Positions 26,188 through 35,152 of a stretch of 64,000 bases of DNA are shown here, piece by piece (positions within the stretch are counted from its first letter, which is position 1; each line of letters starts with the position of its first letter). The notes under the pieces were generated by a model. The model saw only the letters and a program-made list of their open reading frames with translations. It was not told the DNA's origin and did not search any database. The stretch comes from Treponema sp. (GTDB lineage: Bacteria > Spirochaetota > Spirochaetia > Treponematales > Breznakiellaceae), in the NCBI GenBank assembly GCA_031265845.1, contig JAISCC010000153.1, positions 1 to 64,000 on the forward strand, given 5' to 3'. A program made the translations under genes and the position numbers.

Positions 26188-28725
26188 ATGAATATTTCCA
26201 CATATACAGTAAAACCAAAACTTCCCAATGTCCTAAAGCCATTGGAAGAAATAGCCCGAAATCTTTGGCTATCATGGAATTTTGACGCGGTCCAGCTTTT
26301 TATCCGTTTGGATTACGAGGCCTGGCTCCAATCCCAACAGAATCCGGTGCGCACATTAGGCATGGTCAGTCAGAAACAGCTCGCCAAAACACTGGCGGAT
26401 GACTCGTATCTTGCGGCTTTGAATCACGTGTACAGCCGTTTCCTCAAATATAAAAAAGGCGATACGTGGTACAAGGGTCCAAAAAAAGATGTTGTGGCGT
26501 ATTTTTCTATGGAATACGGCATGGACGTGAGCCTTCCCATTTATTCAGGAGGACTCGGAATCCTTTCAGGCGATCACATGAAGACCTCCTCGGACCTAGG
26601 GCTGCCGTTGGTAGGCGTGGGGCTTCTCTACCGGCAAGGCTATTTCGTACAGAAGCTCAACGCAGACGGCTTCCAGCAGGAATTCTACCCGGAAAACGAC
26701 TGGTACAACATGCCGGTTGAGAAAAAAGTTGACAAGAAAGGCGATCCTGTCAAGATATGCGTTGATCTTGCAGGGCGGAACACCGTAGCCCAGATTTGGG
26801 AAGTCAAGGTCGGGCGTTCCTCGCTCTTTCTCCTTGACACCAACATTGAGGAAAACGCCCCGGATCTCCGCGACATCACCGCAGCGCTTTATGGCGGCGA
26901 CAAGGAAACCCGCATCAGGCAGGAAATCCTGCTTGGCATAGGCGGCGTCAGGGCGTTGCGGGCGCTCGGGATCAATCCGGCGGTAACGCACATGAATGAA
27001 GGACACTCCGCGTTCCTCGGTCTTGAACGTATGCGCGAGAGCATAGTGGAAAAAGGTTTCAGCTTTGATGAAGCCCGCGAAGCCGTGTGGCCCACCAATA
27101 TTTTCACCACCCATACGCCGGTGCCGGCGGGAAACGAGCGCTTTGACATTGGACTTATGGAAAAATATTTCAAGAATTGGACGCATATTCTTGGCGTTTC
27201 ATGGAAAGACTTCCTCGCGCTTGGGCGCGTCAACCCCGATGACGACAACGAGACGTACTGTCTGACTGTGCTTGCCCTGAAGCTCGCCGCATACGCGAAC
27301 GGCGTGGCGCGACTGCATGGCGTTGTGTCCCGCACTATGTGGAAAGGCTTGTGGCCCCAGCTTCCGCTTGAGGAAGTTCCCATTCATCACGTCACCAACG
27401 GCGTACATCCCCGCACCTGGCTGTCCAATGACATGAAAGACCTGCTTGACCGGTATTTCGGACCCCGTTTCGAGGATGTGCCGAGCGAGCTTTCAATATG
27501 GAAAAAAATGGATCATATTTCCGATGAAGAGTTGTGGCGGACGCATGACCGCCGCCGGGAGCGGCTTGTGGCTTTTGTCCGCAACAGGATAAAGTCGCGT
27601 ATGGCTCACACCGGCGAAAGCGAGCGCCGCATGCAGCAGGCGGAGGACGCTCTCTCTCCGTATGCGCTCACCTTGTGTTTCGCCCGCCGTTTTGCGACCT
27701 ACAAACGCGGCAACCTGCTGTTGCGGGATCCGGAGCGCCTTTTGCGGCTTGTTAAAGACAACGCCAGACCAGTCCAACTCATCTTCGCGGGAAAAGCTCA
27801 TCCCCACGACATGCCCGGCAAGGATCTTATCCGTGAAATCATACACTTTGCGGAAAAATATGATGTTACGAGCCGCATCGTGTTTATTGAAAACTACGAC
27901 ATGACGGTAGCCAAGTACCTCACGTCAGGCGGAGACGTATGGCTCAACACGCCGCGCCGCCCCCTCGAAGCCTCCGGCACGAGCGGCATGAAAGCGGCGA
28001 TGAACGGCGTGCTCAACTGTTCCATCATGGACGGGTGGTGGGACGAAGCCTACACGCCTGAAGTCGGCTGGGCCATAGGACAGGGAGAAGAGTACACCGA
28101 CACCTTCCTACAGGACGAGATCGAAAGCGAAGCCCTGTACGATCTGTTGGAACGAGACATCGTTCCCCTGTTCTACCAGCGCGGACGGGATGGACTGCCC
28201 CGCGAATGGATCAAAAAAATGAAGGCGAGCATGAGTCGAATCGGACAATCCATGTCCTGCCACCGCATGCTCATGGATTATTCAAATAACTTCTATTTTC
28301 CGGCTCTCAAAAACTACAAAGACATGGTGAAGGATAACTTCACCGACATAAAATCGCTTGCCGCGTACCTTGTAAAGCTCAGGCAAAACTGGAATCAGCT
28401 TTCCATCTCCCGCATTGAGTCTAATGCGCGGCCGGTAATGCAACGCGGAGATTTCCTGACGGTAACCGCGTTTATCAACTTGGGCGGGCTTACGCCGGAC
28501 GAGATTCAGATCGAGTTGTACCACGGCGCAATGTCAAGCGGCGGTTTTATAGCAAACGCCGGACGTTCGCCCATGAGAGCGATAGGGCATGACGGATCGA
28601 TTTTCGAATACCAGGTGAGGATCGAATGCGCCAATACGGGTATGCAGGGACACACTGTGCGTCTCCTGCCCAAACATGAAGCTTTGATTCATCCGTATCG
28701 TACGGGTCTCATTAAGTGGGCGTAA
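26188..28725 (+). CDS. glgP: alpha-glucan phosphorylase (GT35)
   Basis: An 845-aa enzyme that releases glucose-1-phosphate from glycogen or maltodextrin using pyridoxal phosphate. It belongs to the shorter bacterial/archaeal alpha-glucan phosphorylase type, with the N-terminal DUF3417-like segment (ARNLWLSWNFDAVQLF). Core motifs are AYFSMEYGMD, PIYSGGLGILSGDH, THMNEGHSAFLGLE and FTTHTPVPAGNE. The PLP-binding lysine is K602 in ASGTSGMKAAMNGVLN. No Shine-Dalgarno is clear and the promoter is immediately upstream. It is followed without a gap (stop and start adjacent) by the ABC exporter genes, an unusual neighbour for glycogen metabolism. Confidence 0.94.
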   Translation: MNISTYTVKPKLPNVLKPLEEIARNLWLSWNFDAVQLFIRLDYEAWLQSQQNPVRTLGMVSQKQLAKTLADDSYLAALNHVYSRFLKYKKGDTWYKGPKKDVVAYFSMEYGMDVSLPIYSGGLGILSGDHMKTSSDLGLPLVGVGLLYRQGYFVQKLNADGFQQEFYPENDWYNMPVEKKVDKKGDPVKICVDLAGRNTVAQIWEVKVGRSSLFLLDTNIEENAPDLRDITAALYGGDKETRIRQEILLGIGGVRALRALGINPAVTHMNEGHSAFLGLERMRESIVEKGFSFDEAREAVWPTNIFTTHTPVPAGNERFDIGLMEKYFKNWTHILGVSWKDFLALGRVNPDDDNETYCLTVLALKLAAYANGVARLHGVVSRTMWKGLWPQLPLEEVPIHHVTNGVHPRTWLSNDMKDLLDRYFGPRFEDVPSELSIWKKMDHISDEELWRTHDRRRERLVAFVRNRIKSRMAHTGESERRMQQAEDALSPYALTLCFARRFATYKRGNLLLRDPERLLRLVKDNARPVQLIFAGKAHPHDMPGKDLIREIIHFAEKYDVTSRIVFIENYDMTVAKYLTSGGDVWLNTPRRPLEASGTSGMKAAMNGVLNCSIMDGWWDEAYTPEVGWAIGQGEEYTDTFLQDEIESEALYDLLERDIVPLFYQRGRDGLPREWIKKMKASMSRIGQSMSCHRMLMDYSNNFYFPALKNYKDMVKDNFTDIKSLAAYLVKLRQNWNQLSISRIESNARPVMQRGDFLTVTAFINLGGLTPDEIQIELYHGAMSSGGFIANAGRSPMRAIGHDGSIFEYQVRIECANTGMQGHTVRLLPKHEALIHPYRTGLIKWA

Positions 28726-30489
28726 ATGTCTCCTGTTAAATGGCTTCTCCATTATATGGGGAAAAAGCGGCTGAACCTCTTCGTGGGGTTGGTTTTGTCC
28801 GCTTTTTCATCAGCAATGATCGTCATCAATCCTATGCTCTCGCAGCATCTGATTGATGATGTGATACTTCCCCAAAATACGGAGCCGTTGCTCCGTATTT
28901 TGGGGATTATGCTGATTGTGCAGGTTCTACGCTTGAGTCTGCGCTATCTCATGATTGTCATATTGGAATTGAACAGTACCGACGTGATGACAAACATAAG
29001 ACAGCGCATGTACGACATTATACAGAATCAGGACTATAAATTCCTCGATCAGTTTCGTACCGGCAACTTAATGACCCGTATGACAAGCGATCTTGAGATG
29101 ACGCGCCATTCTCTTGCGTGGATTTCTTACCAGATGGTGGACTCGATCTCTCTGTTCGGTTCGGCGTTTATTTTCCTGTTGTTTATCAACTGGAAGCTCG
29201 CGCTGTGCCTTGCGGTGACAACGCCCGTCATTTTGTTTATAAGCAACCGTTTTATCCGGCATTTCCGTCCCCGCACCATGCTCCTGCGCAAAAAGCTCAC
29301 CGAATTGAGCGCCAAGGTGATGGAAAACATCGGAGGCAACCGCGTTGTCAAGGCGTTCGCCCGCGAGGAGTACGAGAAAGAGCAGTTTGAACGCCACAAC
29401 GCCGATTACCGCGATACGAGTTACGGCAACGCCCTCATATCCGCGAAATATCAGCCTTTGCTGGATTTGTTGAGCCAATTGTTGCCGGTCATCACTCTTG
29501 CCGTGGGCGGAGTTTTCCTCATTGACGGCAGCATGACGCCGGGGCAATATATGGCGTTTTCTTCGCTGACATGGGCTTTGTCAAACCCCCTGCGTATGCT
29601 CGGCATGCTTCTCGCAGACTTGCAGCGCTTTCACGCCGCCGCCGTCATGATCATCGAGGTGTTTGAATCAAAGAGCCGCATTGTGGACAAACCAGACGCC
29701 ATCAAACTTATCCGTCCAAGCGGACGCATTGAGTTCAAACAGGTGTATTTTTCCATTGACGGAAACCCGATTCTTGAAGACATTTCTTTTAAGGCTGAGC
29801 CGGGGCAAACCATAGGCGTCCTGGGCAGCACGGGCGCGGGCAAAACCTCGCTCATCAATATGTTGTTGCGCTTCTATGAACCGACCAGCGGCGTAGTGTC
29901 GCTTGACGGGGTGAGCGTCGACAAGTACACGCTTTCCTCACTGCGCAGGCGTGTGGGGCTTGCTATGCAGGACGTGTTCCTTTTCTCCGATTCGGTTGAA
30001 GGCAACATTTCTTATGGACGACCCGAACTTGACCATGATTCCATACGTATGAGGGCTGTCCAGGCGGACGCCGATAGTTTTGTCAACAAGATGGAAGATG
30101 GCTACAACACGCTCGTGGGAGAGCGCGGCGTGGGGCTGTCCGGCGGACAGAAGCAACGCATCTCCCTTGCCCGCGCTCTCGCAGTGAAACCGGCGGTTCT
30201 CATTCTCGACGACACCACCTCGGCGGTCGACAGCGAAACCGAGCGGTACATTCAGGAGCAACTCCGCAACCTTGACTTTCCATGCACCAAAATCGTCATC
30301 GCCCAGCGCATCAGCAGCTTCCGGGGCGCGGACCTTATTCTCGTCATGGACAAGGGGCGTATCGTTGAGCGCGGAACACATGAAGAGTTGCTTGCGAACA
30401 AGGGCTTCTACCACTATATCTGGACATTGCAATACGGCGTGTCTGACACGCATGGCATGTTGGATATGTCGCCACAAGAGGACATATGA
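28726..30489 (+). CDS. ABC exporter half-transporter A (heterodimeric, degenerate Walker B)
   Basis: A 587-aa half-transporter: six transmembrane helices (about 1-310) fused to a nucleotide-binding domain. Walker A is GSTGAGKTSLINM and the signature LSGGQKQRISLARAL. Walker B ends in LILDDTTSAVD, where the catalytic glutamate is replaced by aspartate. Its partner has the complementary defect, so together they make one consensus and one degenerate ATP site, as in TM287/288-type heterodimers. Such exporters move drugs, lipids or peptides outward across the inner membrane; the substrate is not known. The gene starts immediately after the phosphorylase TAA and overlaps the next ATG by 4 nt. Confidence 0.92.
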   Translation: MSPVKWLLHYMGKKRLNLFVGLVLSAFSSAMIVINPMLSQHLIDDVILPQNTEPLLRILGIMLIVQVLRLSLRYLMIVILELNSTDVMTNIRQRMYDIIQNQDYKFLDQFRTGNLMTRMTSDLEMTRHSLAWISYQMVDSISLFGSAFIFLLFINWKLALCLAVTTPVILFISNRFIRHFRPRTMLLRKKLTELSAKVMENIGGNRVVKAFAREEYEKEQFERHNADYRDTSYGNALISAKYQPLLDLLSQLLPVITLAVGGVFLIDGSMTPGQYMAFSSLTWALSNPLRMLGMLLADLQRFHAAAVMIIEVFESKSRIVDKPDAIKLIRPSGRIEFKQVYFSIDGNPILEDISFKAEPGQTIGVLGSTGAGKTSLINMLLRFYEPTSGVVSLDGVSVDKYTLSSLRRRVGLAMQDVFLFSDSVEGNISYGRPELDHDSIRMRAVQADADSFVNKMEDGYNTLVGERGVGLSGGQKQRISLARALAVKPAVLILDDTTSAVDSETERYIQEQLRNLDFPCTKIVIAQRISSFRGADLILVMDKGRIVERGTHEELLANKGFYHYIWTLQYGVSDTHGMLDMSPQEDI

Positions 30490-32291
30490 AAAAAGCCAAA
30501 CAAACTGCAACGCAGGATCGGCGCAACCGCTATGATGTCGATGAGTACCTGGACGAGAAAATATCGCTGGCGAATTTCAAAGGTTGCATCAAATATTTAG
30601 TCAGGGTAAAATGGCGCATGCTTCTTGCCCTGGCGTTAAGCGTCTCAAGCAGCCTTATCGGACTTGTGGGTCCGCTTTTCATACAACATGCCCTTGATGT
30701 TTCCATACCCAATAAAGACGTTCAAGAGCTTTTCGTTATGGCTCTCTTTGTAACGGGTACGATAGTCGTCAGCATCGTTTTTGGGACTATGAGAAACCTG
30801 CTCGTAGCAAGGGCGGGGCAGACCATCATCCACGATATACGCTACGATCTCTACGCGCATTTACAGAAACTGCCCTTTTCCTATTACGACAGCCGTCCGC
30901 ACGGGAAAATTTTCGTCCGCGTTGTGCCATATGTGAACAGCGTGTCAGATGCGCTTTCAAACGGCATTTTGAACCTCATCGTGGAATTGCTCAACATCTT
31001 TTTCATCATGTTCTTTATGTTCAAGGTAAGTCCGCAGCTTGCAAGCGTAACCATTACCGGGCTTCCCATACTCGCCTTTTTCATGTGGCTCACCAAGACA
31101 AGGCAACGCAGGGCGTGGCAACGGGTGTCCAACAAAAACTCCAACATCAACGCCTATGTACAAGAATCCATTGACGGCGTAAAGGTAACGCAGGCTTTCG
31201 GACGGCAGGAGCGCAACAACGGCATTCTCGCGCGGCTTGCGAAAGAACGCAATGTCGAGTGGATGCGGGCGATCTACATCAGCAACTCGGTGTGGTTCAC
31301 TTCGGAAACGATCAGCCAGATCGTGTTTTCCCTTGTGTACATTTGCGGCGCGTACTGGATGCACCCTGTGGCGAGTTTTGGCATGCTCCTCGTTATGGGC
31401 AACTACGCATGGCGTTTCTGGCAGCCCATCATCAATCTTGCGGGCATTTACAACACCTTTGTTACGGGCATGAGCTACCTTGACCGCATCTTTGACGCGC
31501 TCGCCGAACCGGTGGTGATCGAAGACGCGCCCGGCGCAAAGGAATTGCCCCGGATTCGGGGGCATGTGTCCTTTGCAAACGTGAGCTTTGGTTACGACAA
31601 GGAGCATCAAGTGTTGAAAAACGTGTCCTTCACCGCAGAACCGGGCGAAAGCATCGCGCTTGTAGGCCCGACGGGCGCAGGCAAGACGACTATTGTGAAC
31701 CTGCTTTCGCGGTTTTACAATGTTGAGCAAGACAAGATACTCATCGACGGGTTTGACATTATGAAACTGACCATACCGTCCCTACGCGGACAGATGGGCA
31801 TCATGCTTCAGGACAGCTTTATTTTCACCGGAACTATCGCCGACAATATCCGCTATGGCAAACTCAACGCCACCGACGCAGAGGTGCGGGCTACAGCGGA
31901 ACTCATCGGCGCAAATCTCTTCATCGAAAAACTGCCCCAAGGCTATGAAACGGTTGTTACGGAACGGGGCAACGGCATAAGCCACGGTGAAAAACAACTT
32001 CTCGCCTTTGCCCGCACCTTGATTTCCGATCCGCGAATTCTCATTCTTGATGAAGCCACGAGCAGCATTGACACCGGTACGGAACAGCTTGTGCAGGAAG
32101 GCATCAAAACTCTGATGAAGGGGCGCACCTCATTCATAATAGCGCACCGGCTTTCAACTGTTCGAGACTGCTCGCGCATCATGTTCGTCAGCAACGGGGA
32201 AATCATCGAGAGCGGACGCCATGAGGAACTCATGGCAAGAAAAGGCGCATACCACCAGCTTTGCACAGCGCAGTACGGGGATATGACGTGA
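30486..32291 (+). CDS. ABC exporter half-transporter B (heterodimeric, degenerate signature)
   Basis: A 601-aa half-transporter with six transmembrane helices and a nucleotide-binding domain. Walker A is GPTGAGKTTIVNLLS and Walker B the complete ILILDEATSSID, but the signature is ISHGEKQLLAFAR in place of LSGGQ. Thus its own Walker motifs pair with the partner's LSGGQ to form the hydrolytic site, while its ISHGE faces the partner's weak Walker B. The N-terminus has a soluble extension of about 30 aa (DRRNRYDVDEYLDEKISLAN). It overlaps the first half-transporter by ATGA and ends the operon. Confidence 0.92.
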   Translation: MKKAKQTATQDRRNRYDVDEYLDEKISLANFKGCIKYLVRVKWRMLLALALSVSSSLIGLVGPLFIQHALDVSIPNKDVQELFVMALFVTGTIVVSIVFGTMRNLLVARAGQTIIHDIRYDLYAHLQKLPFSYYDSRPHGKIFVRVVPYVNSVSDALSNGILNLIVELLNIFFIMFFMFKVSPQLASVTITGLPILAFFMWLTKTRQRRAWQRVSNKNSNINAYVQESIDGVKVTQAFGRQERNNGILARLAKERNVEWMRAIYISNSVWFTSETISQIVFSLVYICGAYWMHPVASFGMLLVMGNYAWRFWQPIINLAGIYNTFVTGMSYLDRIFDALAEPVVIEDAPGAKELPRIRGHVSFANVSFGYDKEHQVLKNVSFTAEPGESIALVGPTGAGKTTIVNLLSRFYNVEQDKILIDGFDIMKLTIPSLRGQMGIMLQDSFIFTGTIADNIRYGKLNATDAEVRATAELIGANLFIEKLPQGYETVVTERGNGISHGEKQLLAFARTLISDPRILILDEATSSIDTGTEQLVQEGIKTLMKGRTSFIIAHRLSTVRDCSRIMFVSNGEIIESGRHEELMARKGAYHQLCTAQYGDMT

Positions 32292-32594
32292 GGCGGGTTA
32301 AACGCGGGCGGTGATCCGAAACGTCCCGTATACCAGGACGCATCCCTCTGCCGTGCCGGATAAGTTGTGGCATGAGTAGCGTGACACCGGAATTTATTGA
32401 ATTTTTCATTCTCAACTTTTCATGTCCGTGTTCTACTGTACAGTTGTGCGGGGTATAGCGCGGTAAAAATCGAAGGCATGGCGAATATGGGAGAAAATAC
32501 GCCGCCAACAACAAGAACCCCGCCTCCTAGGGCGTTCAATCGGCGATTCAATCGGGCGATGATTAAAAAAAATATTTAACTACCTCGCCACAGA
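32292..32594. other. intergenic stretch before the second RAYT unit
   Basis: About 300 nt after the ABC exporter with no supported gene, RNA or clear terminator; the ORF at 32397 (60 aa) shows no family features. Confidence 0.4.
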
Positions 32595-33191
32595 GCGCTA
32601 AACTTGACCCACTACGGTGTCTGACGCCAAAGCAATTCTCATGACAATCCCGTTATTATAAGTATGAGAAGTTTGCGAACGCTCCACGACGGAGCGACCT
32701 ATCATGTCACGTCGAAAATTGACCATGGCGACATGAGCCTTCTTGAGCCGCAGTTCAAGACGCTCTTCCTCTCCTTCGTCAAAAAGGCGAAGCGGAAGTT
32801 CAATTTTCGCTTATGGGACTTTTGTATTATGGGAAACCACATTCACTTCTTGATAAAGCCGGGCAAAGACGGCGGTTTATCGAAAATAATGCAATGGATA
32901 AAGTGCAATTTCGCCAAGGCGTGGAACAAAGAGCATGGACGGAAGGGTCATGTGTGGGGGGAGCGGTTCTATTCACGAATAATCAATGGGATAAGGGACT
33001 TTTTGCGGGTGCGGGAGTATATAGCTGAGAATCCGGTGAAGGCTGGGCTTGTGGAGCGGGCGGCGGAGTGGATGTTCGGGAGCTTGTATCACCGGCTGCA
33101 TAGGCCAAGCAGTTTATTAGACGATGTGGTGTCAGACACTTTTGACGACGTGGAGTTAAATCCGCCGCCGTTTGTGGGTCAAGTTTAGCGC
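32595..33191 (+). mobile_element. RAYT unit bounded by perfect 18-bp inverted repeats
   Basis: GCGCTAAACTTGACCCAC (32595-32612) and its exact reverse complement (33174-33191) enclose the second RAYT gene. Just inside the left repeat is GGTGTCTGACGCC (32616), a variant of the REP palindrome. The right repeat contains the RAYT stop codon. A related left end (GGCTAAAGTTGACC) stands at the same place in copy 1, so the repeats mark element ends. No target duplication is evident. Confidence 0.75.
32664..33188 (+). CDS. REP-associated tyrosine transposase (RAYT), copy 2
   Basis: A 174-aa protein almost identical to copy 1 (12.9 kb) over its first 160 residues. It has the HUH motif GNHIHFLI, the N-terminal GATYHVTSKIDHGDMS, and AREY-type helix REYIAENPVKAGL with the candidate nucleophilic tyrosine. 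Its last 13 residues (DVELNPPPFVGQV) are read through into the right-end repeat and end with a TAG inside it, while copy 1 stops earlier. The REP palindrome is present within the coding end (GGTGTCAGACAC, residues VSDT). Upstream there is no strong ribosome site. Related enzymes cut REP hairpins; this one probably handles the GTGTCWGACAC sequences found around the window. Confidence 0.88.
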   Translation: MRSLRTLHDGATYHVTSKIDHGDMSLLEPQFKTLFLSFVKKAKRKFNFRLWDFCIMGNHIHFLIKPGKDGGLSKIMQWIKCNFAKAWNKEHGRKGHVWGERFYSRIINGIRDFLRVREYIAENPVKAGLVERAAEWMFGSLYHRLHRPSSLLDDVVSDTFDDVELNPPPFVGQV

Positions 33192-33267
33192 AGAGGGGCG
33201 CTGGATGAAGCGGAACGTGCATCCCAGCGGCGGCTGGGCAAGATCATTCGTTGTCAGGCTACGCCCG

Positions 33268-33960
33268 TTACGCCAGCTTGCCCGCCTCTATTTCAGCATC
33301 GCTTTTCCTGATGTATTCGGGAGCGGACAAAGGACTCTTTTCAATATGGCGGGGCGCAAGCGCGAGCAACGCCTTTGCGTAACCCTGGCGGCAATCTCTT
33401 GGATGCCATTCGTCAAGATGCAATTTTTCCGCCGGCAGATGGCATTGCAATTCCTCATAGAGCGCCGCCGCGTCAATGCCGGTAAGCAAAACAGGGCTTT
33501 CAGACGCAGCGTGGGAGGCGGTGATAAGGCCCGCAATGCGCTCAACGCTCACGTCCATATCTTCTGAAAGCCGGACACCCTTTTCAAAAAGCGCCGTAAA
33601 ATATGCGTGTTTCTTCGCGTCAATGGCTGGGACTACACAACCGTTCCAATCTCTGCGGAAGTACGCCATGCAATCCAGCGTCCCCACCGCCGCCATCGCA
33701 ATACCGAACGGCAGGCAAAGCCCTTTTACAATCGAATATCCTATCCGCAAGCCCGTGAAAGACCCCGGACCCTTCATACAGGCCGCCAGATCTAGGTCTT
33801 TGCTTTGCATGCCCGACTTGGAAAGAAGCATGTCAATGGCATCCATGATGATTTCAGAATGTCTGTTGCCAGCATCCGCCTCAAAATACCATGCGTGTTC
33901 CCCATCGGAAAGTGCTATTGACAAAACCGGCGTCGCCGTATCCAGGGCGAGTATATTCAT
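33268..33960 (-). CDS. tsaB: tRNA threonylcarbamoyladenosine biosynthesis protein TsaB
   Basis: A 230-aa protein of the ASKHA fold (YeaZ/TsaB). With TsaD and TsaE it makes the t6A modification at position 37 of ANN-decoding tRNAs. The N-terminal MNILALDTATPVLSIAL, the segment GNRHSEIIMDAIDMLL and the signature CMKGPGSFTGLRIGYSIVKGL are characteristic. TsaB lacks catalysis and acts as the dimer partner of TsaD. Its ATG overlaps the tsaE stop (ATGA), so the pair is coupled; tsaD is not in the window. Confidence 0.94.
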   Translation of the reverse strand: MNILALDTATPVLSIALSDGEHAWYFEADAGNRHSEIIMDAIDMLLSKSGMQSKDLDLAACMKGPGSFTGLRIGYSIVKGLCLPFGIAMAAVGTLDCMAYFRRDWNGCVVPAIDAKKHAYFTALFEKGVRLSEDMDVSVERIAGLITASHAASESPVLLTGIDAAALYEELQCHLPAEKLHLDEWHPRDCRQGYAKALLALAPRHIEKSPLSAPEYIRKSDAEIEAGKLA

Positions 33961-34424
33961 AATTTGGCAACGTCCGCAAGGCGGCGTCCGCTGATTTTCC
34001 GCCCGCCGTTTTCCATGGACTCAATATCAACGAAAATAGCGTCTTTCGGAATGGACGCGGGGATTCGCTCGCTCCACTCAATAACGGCAACGCCGTCGCC
34101 ATAGAGGAATTCCTCCGCGCCTAAAGCGGCAAAATCGTCATCGCCATTGAGACGGTAGGCGTCTATGTGGTAAAGAAGGGACTTTTTCCCATCTGCCCAG
34201 GTTCCCTCGTATTCGCTTATAATGGTGTAAGTGGGGCTTGTCACCGTATCGGAGACTCCGAGTCCTGTAGCGACGCCTTTTGTGAAGCAGGTCTTCCCCG
34301 CGCCTAAACCGCCGCGTAAAGCCACAACGCTTCCTGATCGCAACAACAAGGACAGAGAACGCCCGCAATCTTGAGTTTCTTCTTCCGAAGATGAGACAAT
34401 ATCAAAGGGGAGGGAGATTTCCAT
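33957..34424 (-). CDS. tsaE: tRNA threonylcarbamoyladenosine biosynthesis ATPase TsaE
   Basis: A 155-aa P-loop ATPase (YjeE family) that recycles the TsaB-TsaD complex in t6A synthesis. Walker A is GGLGAGKTCFTKGVA, then VTSPTYTIISEYEG, the HIDAYRL motif, and VAVIEWSERIP for the Walker-B-like strand. Length is normal. It overlaps the upstream small gene by 23 nt and the downstream tsaB by 4 nt, forming a three-gene operon. Confidence 0.94.
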   Translation of the reverse strand: MEISLPFDIVSSSEEETQDCGRSLSLLLRSGSVVALRGGLGAGKTCFTKGVATGLGVSDTVTSPTYTIISEYEGTWADGKKSLLYHIDAYRLNGDDDFAALGAEEFLYGDGVAVIEWSERIPASIPKDAIFVDIESMENGGRKISGRRLADVAKL

Positions 34425-34668
34425 TGGAGTCGAGGGTGTTAATATGTTTCTTCAATTCCCTGATAATGGGTATCAGCGGATAATCAACCGGCTCCGCGAT
34501 GGTAATCAGAATTTCTTTTTTACCGGTTGGTTTTATTTCGATAGAAAAATCAATTGTCCGCTCAACGGACTTATTGATCAACTCCATGATAGCAATACCT
34601 GAATAATACATCCGGTAATAAATTGGGACATCTTTTCTAACAATATTTTTTATTTCAAGTATTTGCAT
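34402..34668 (-). CDS. small conserved-looking protein upstream of tsaE
   Basis: An 88-aa protein I do not recognise. It starts MQILEIKNIVRKDVPIYYRMY and has a mixed alpha/beta character with alternating hydrophobics (KEILITIAEPVDYPLIPII) and no signal or membrane segment. A strong AAGGAG lies 7 nt before its ATG, and its end overlaps tsaE by 23 nt, which supports real translation and coupling. Confidence 0.62.
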   Translation of the reverse strand: MQILEIKNIVRKDVPIYYRMYYSGIAIMELINKSVERTIDFSIEIKPTGKKEILITIAEPVDYPLIPIIRELKKHINTLDSNGNLPPL

Positions 34669-34985
34669 AGGTTACTCCTTGACGATCATAAGAAATTGCC
34701 GTTTACTCGCGCCGTCCTCTCTGGATGGTTCAAACCCTGCGTCACATGACGCGCTATGTGACGACACCAGACTTCCGGCATACATAAATCCTTCTTGAAC
34801 GACAGATTCTTTTCTGAAAATATATCACTTCACACGCAAGCGAGTGTACGGCGGAGCGGATCATTTTCAGTCTATTCTGACTTTAAAATCAAAAACCAGC
34901 GCGTTTAAGGCATTACCGGATTTCTGGAGCATCTTGAAATTGTATGCGCAAATTATATATACCGCATCCCTTCTCTTTTGACCTT
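34669..34985. other. intergenic stretch
   Basis: About 320 nt between the small gene and the palindrome upstream of the alpha-galactosidase. I see no supported gene or RNA; the sequence ATGACGCGCTATGTGACG gives only weak inverted words. Confidence 0.4.
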
Positions 34986-35010
34986 TATGTCTTGTCAAAG
35001 ACAAGACATA
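34986..35010. promoter_or_regulatory. 25-bp operator-like palindrome upstream of the alpha-galactosidase gene
   Basis: Perfect 11-bp arms TATGTCTTGTC and GACAAGACATA around AAA, about 90 nt before the -35 box at 35101. The position fits an activator or repressor site for the galactosidase gene; the binding protein is unknown. Confidence 0.55.
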
Positions 35011-35100
35011 TAATAACATTATTATCGGAATATAGCAAGAGTATCTTTAGTTCATTGGCATACGCACATAGCGCAGGCATGGCGGCGCATTCCGCAACGC

Positions 35101-35129
35101 TTGATTTGTACCACAAAAGGCTCTATACT
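35101..35129 (+). promoter_or_regulatory. promoter of the alpha-galactosidase gene
   Basis: TTGATT (35101-35106), a 17-nt spacer and TATACT (35124-35129). The short leader contains AAAGGAG, 6 nt before the ATG at 35153. Confidence 0.72.
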
Positions 35130-35152
35130 CGTACTATTTTAAAGGAGTTGTT

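Noticed and set aside
30439-30450. GTGTCTGACACG inside the first ABC exporter gene
   Set aside because: Encodes conserved-looking residues (GVSDTHG) in frame and lacks the CACC end, so it is taken as coincidence rather than a REP.
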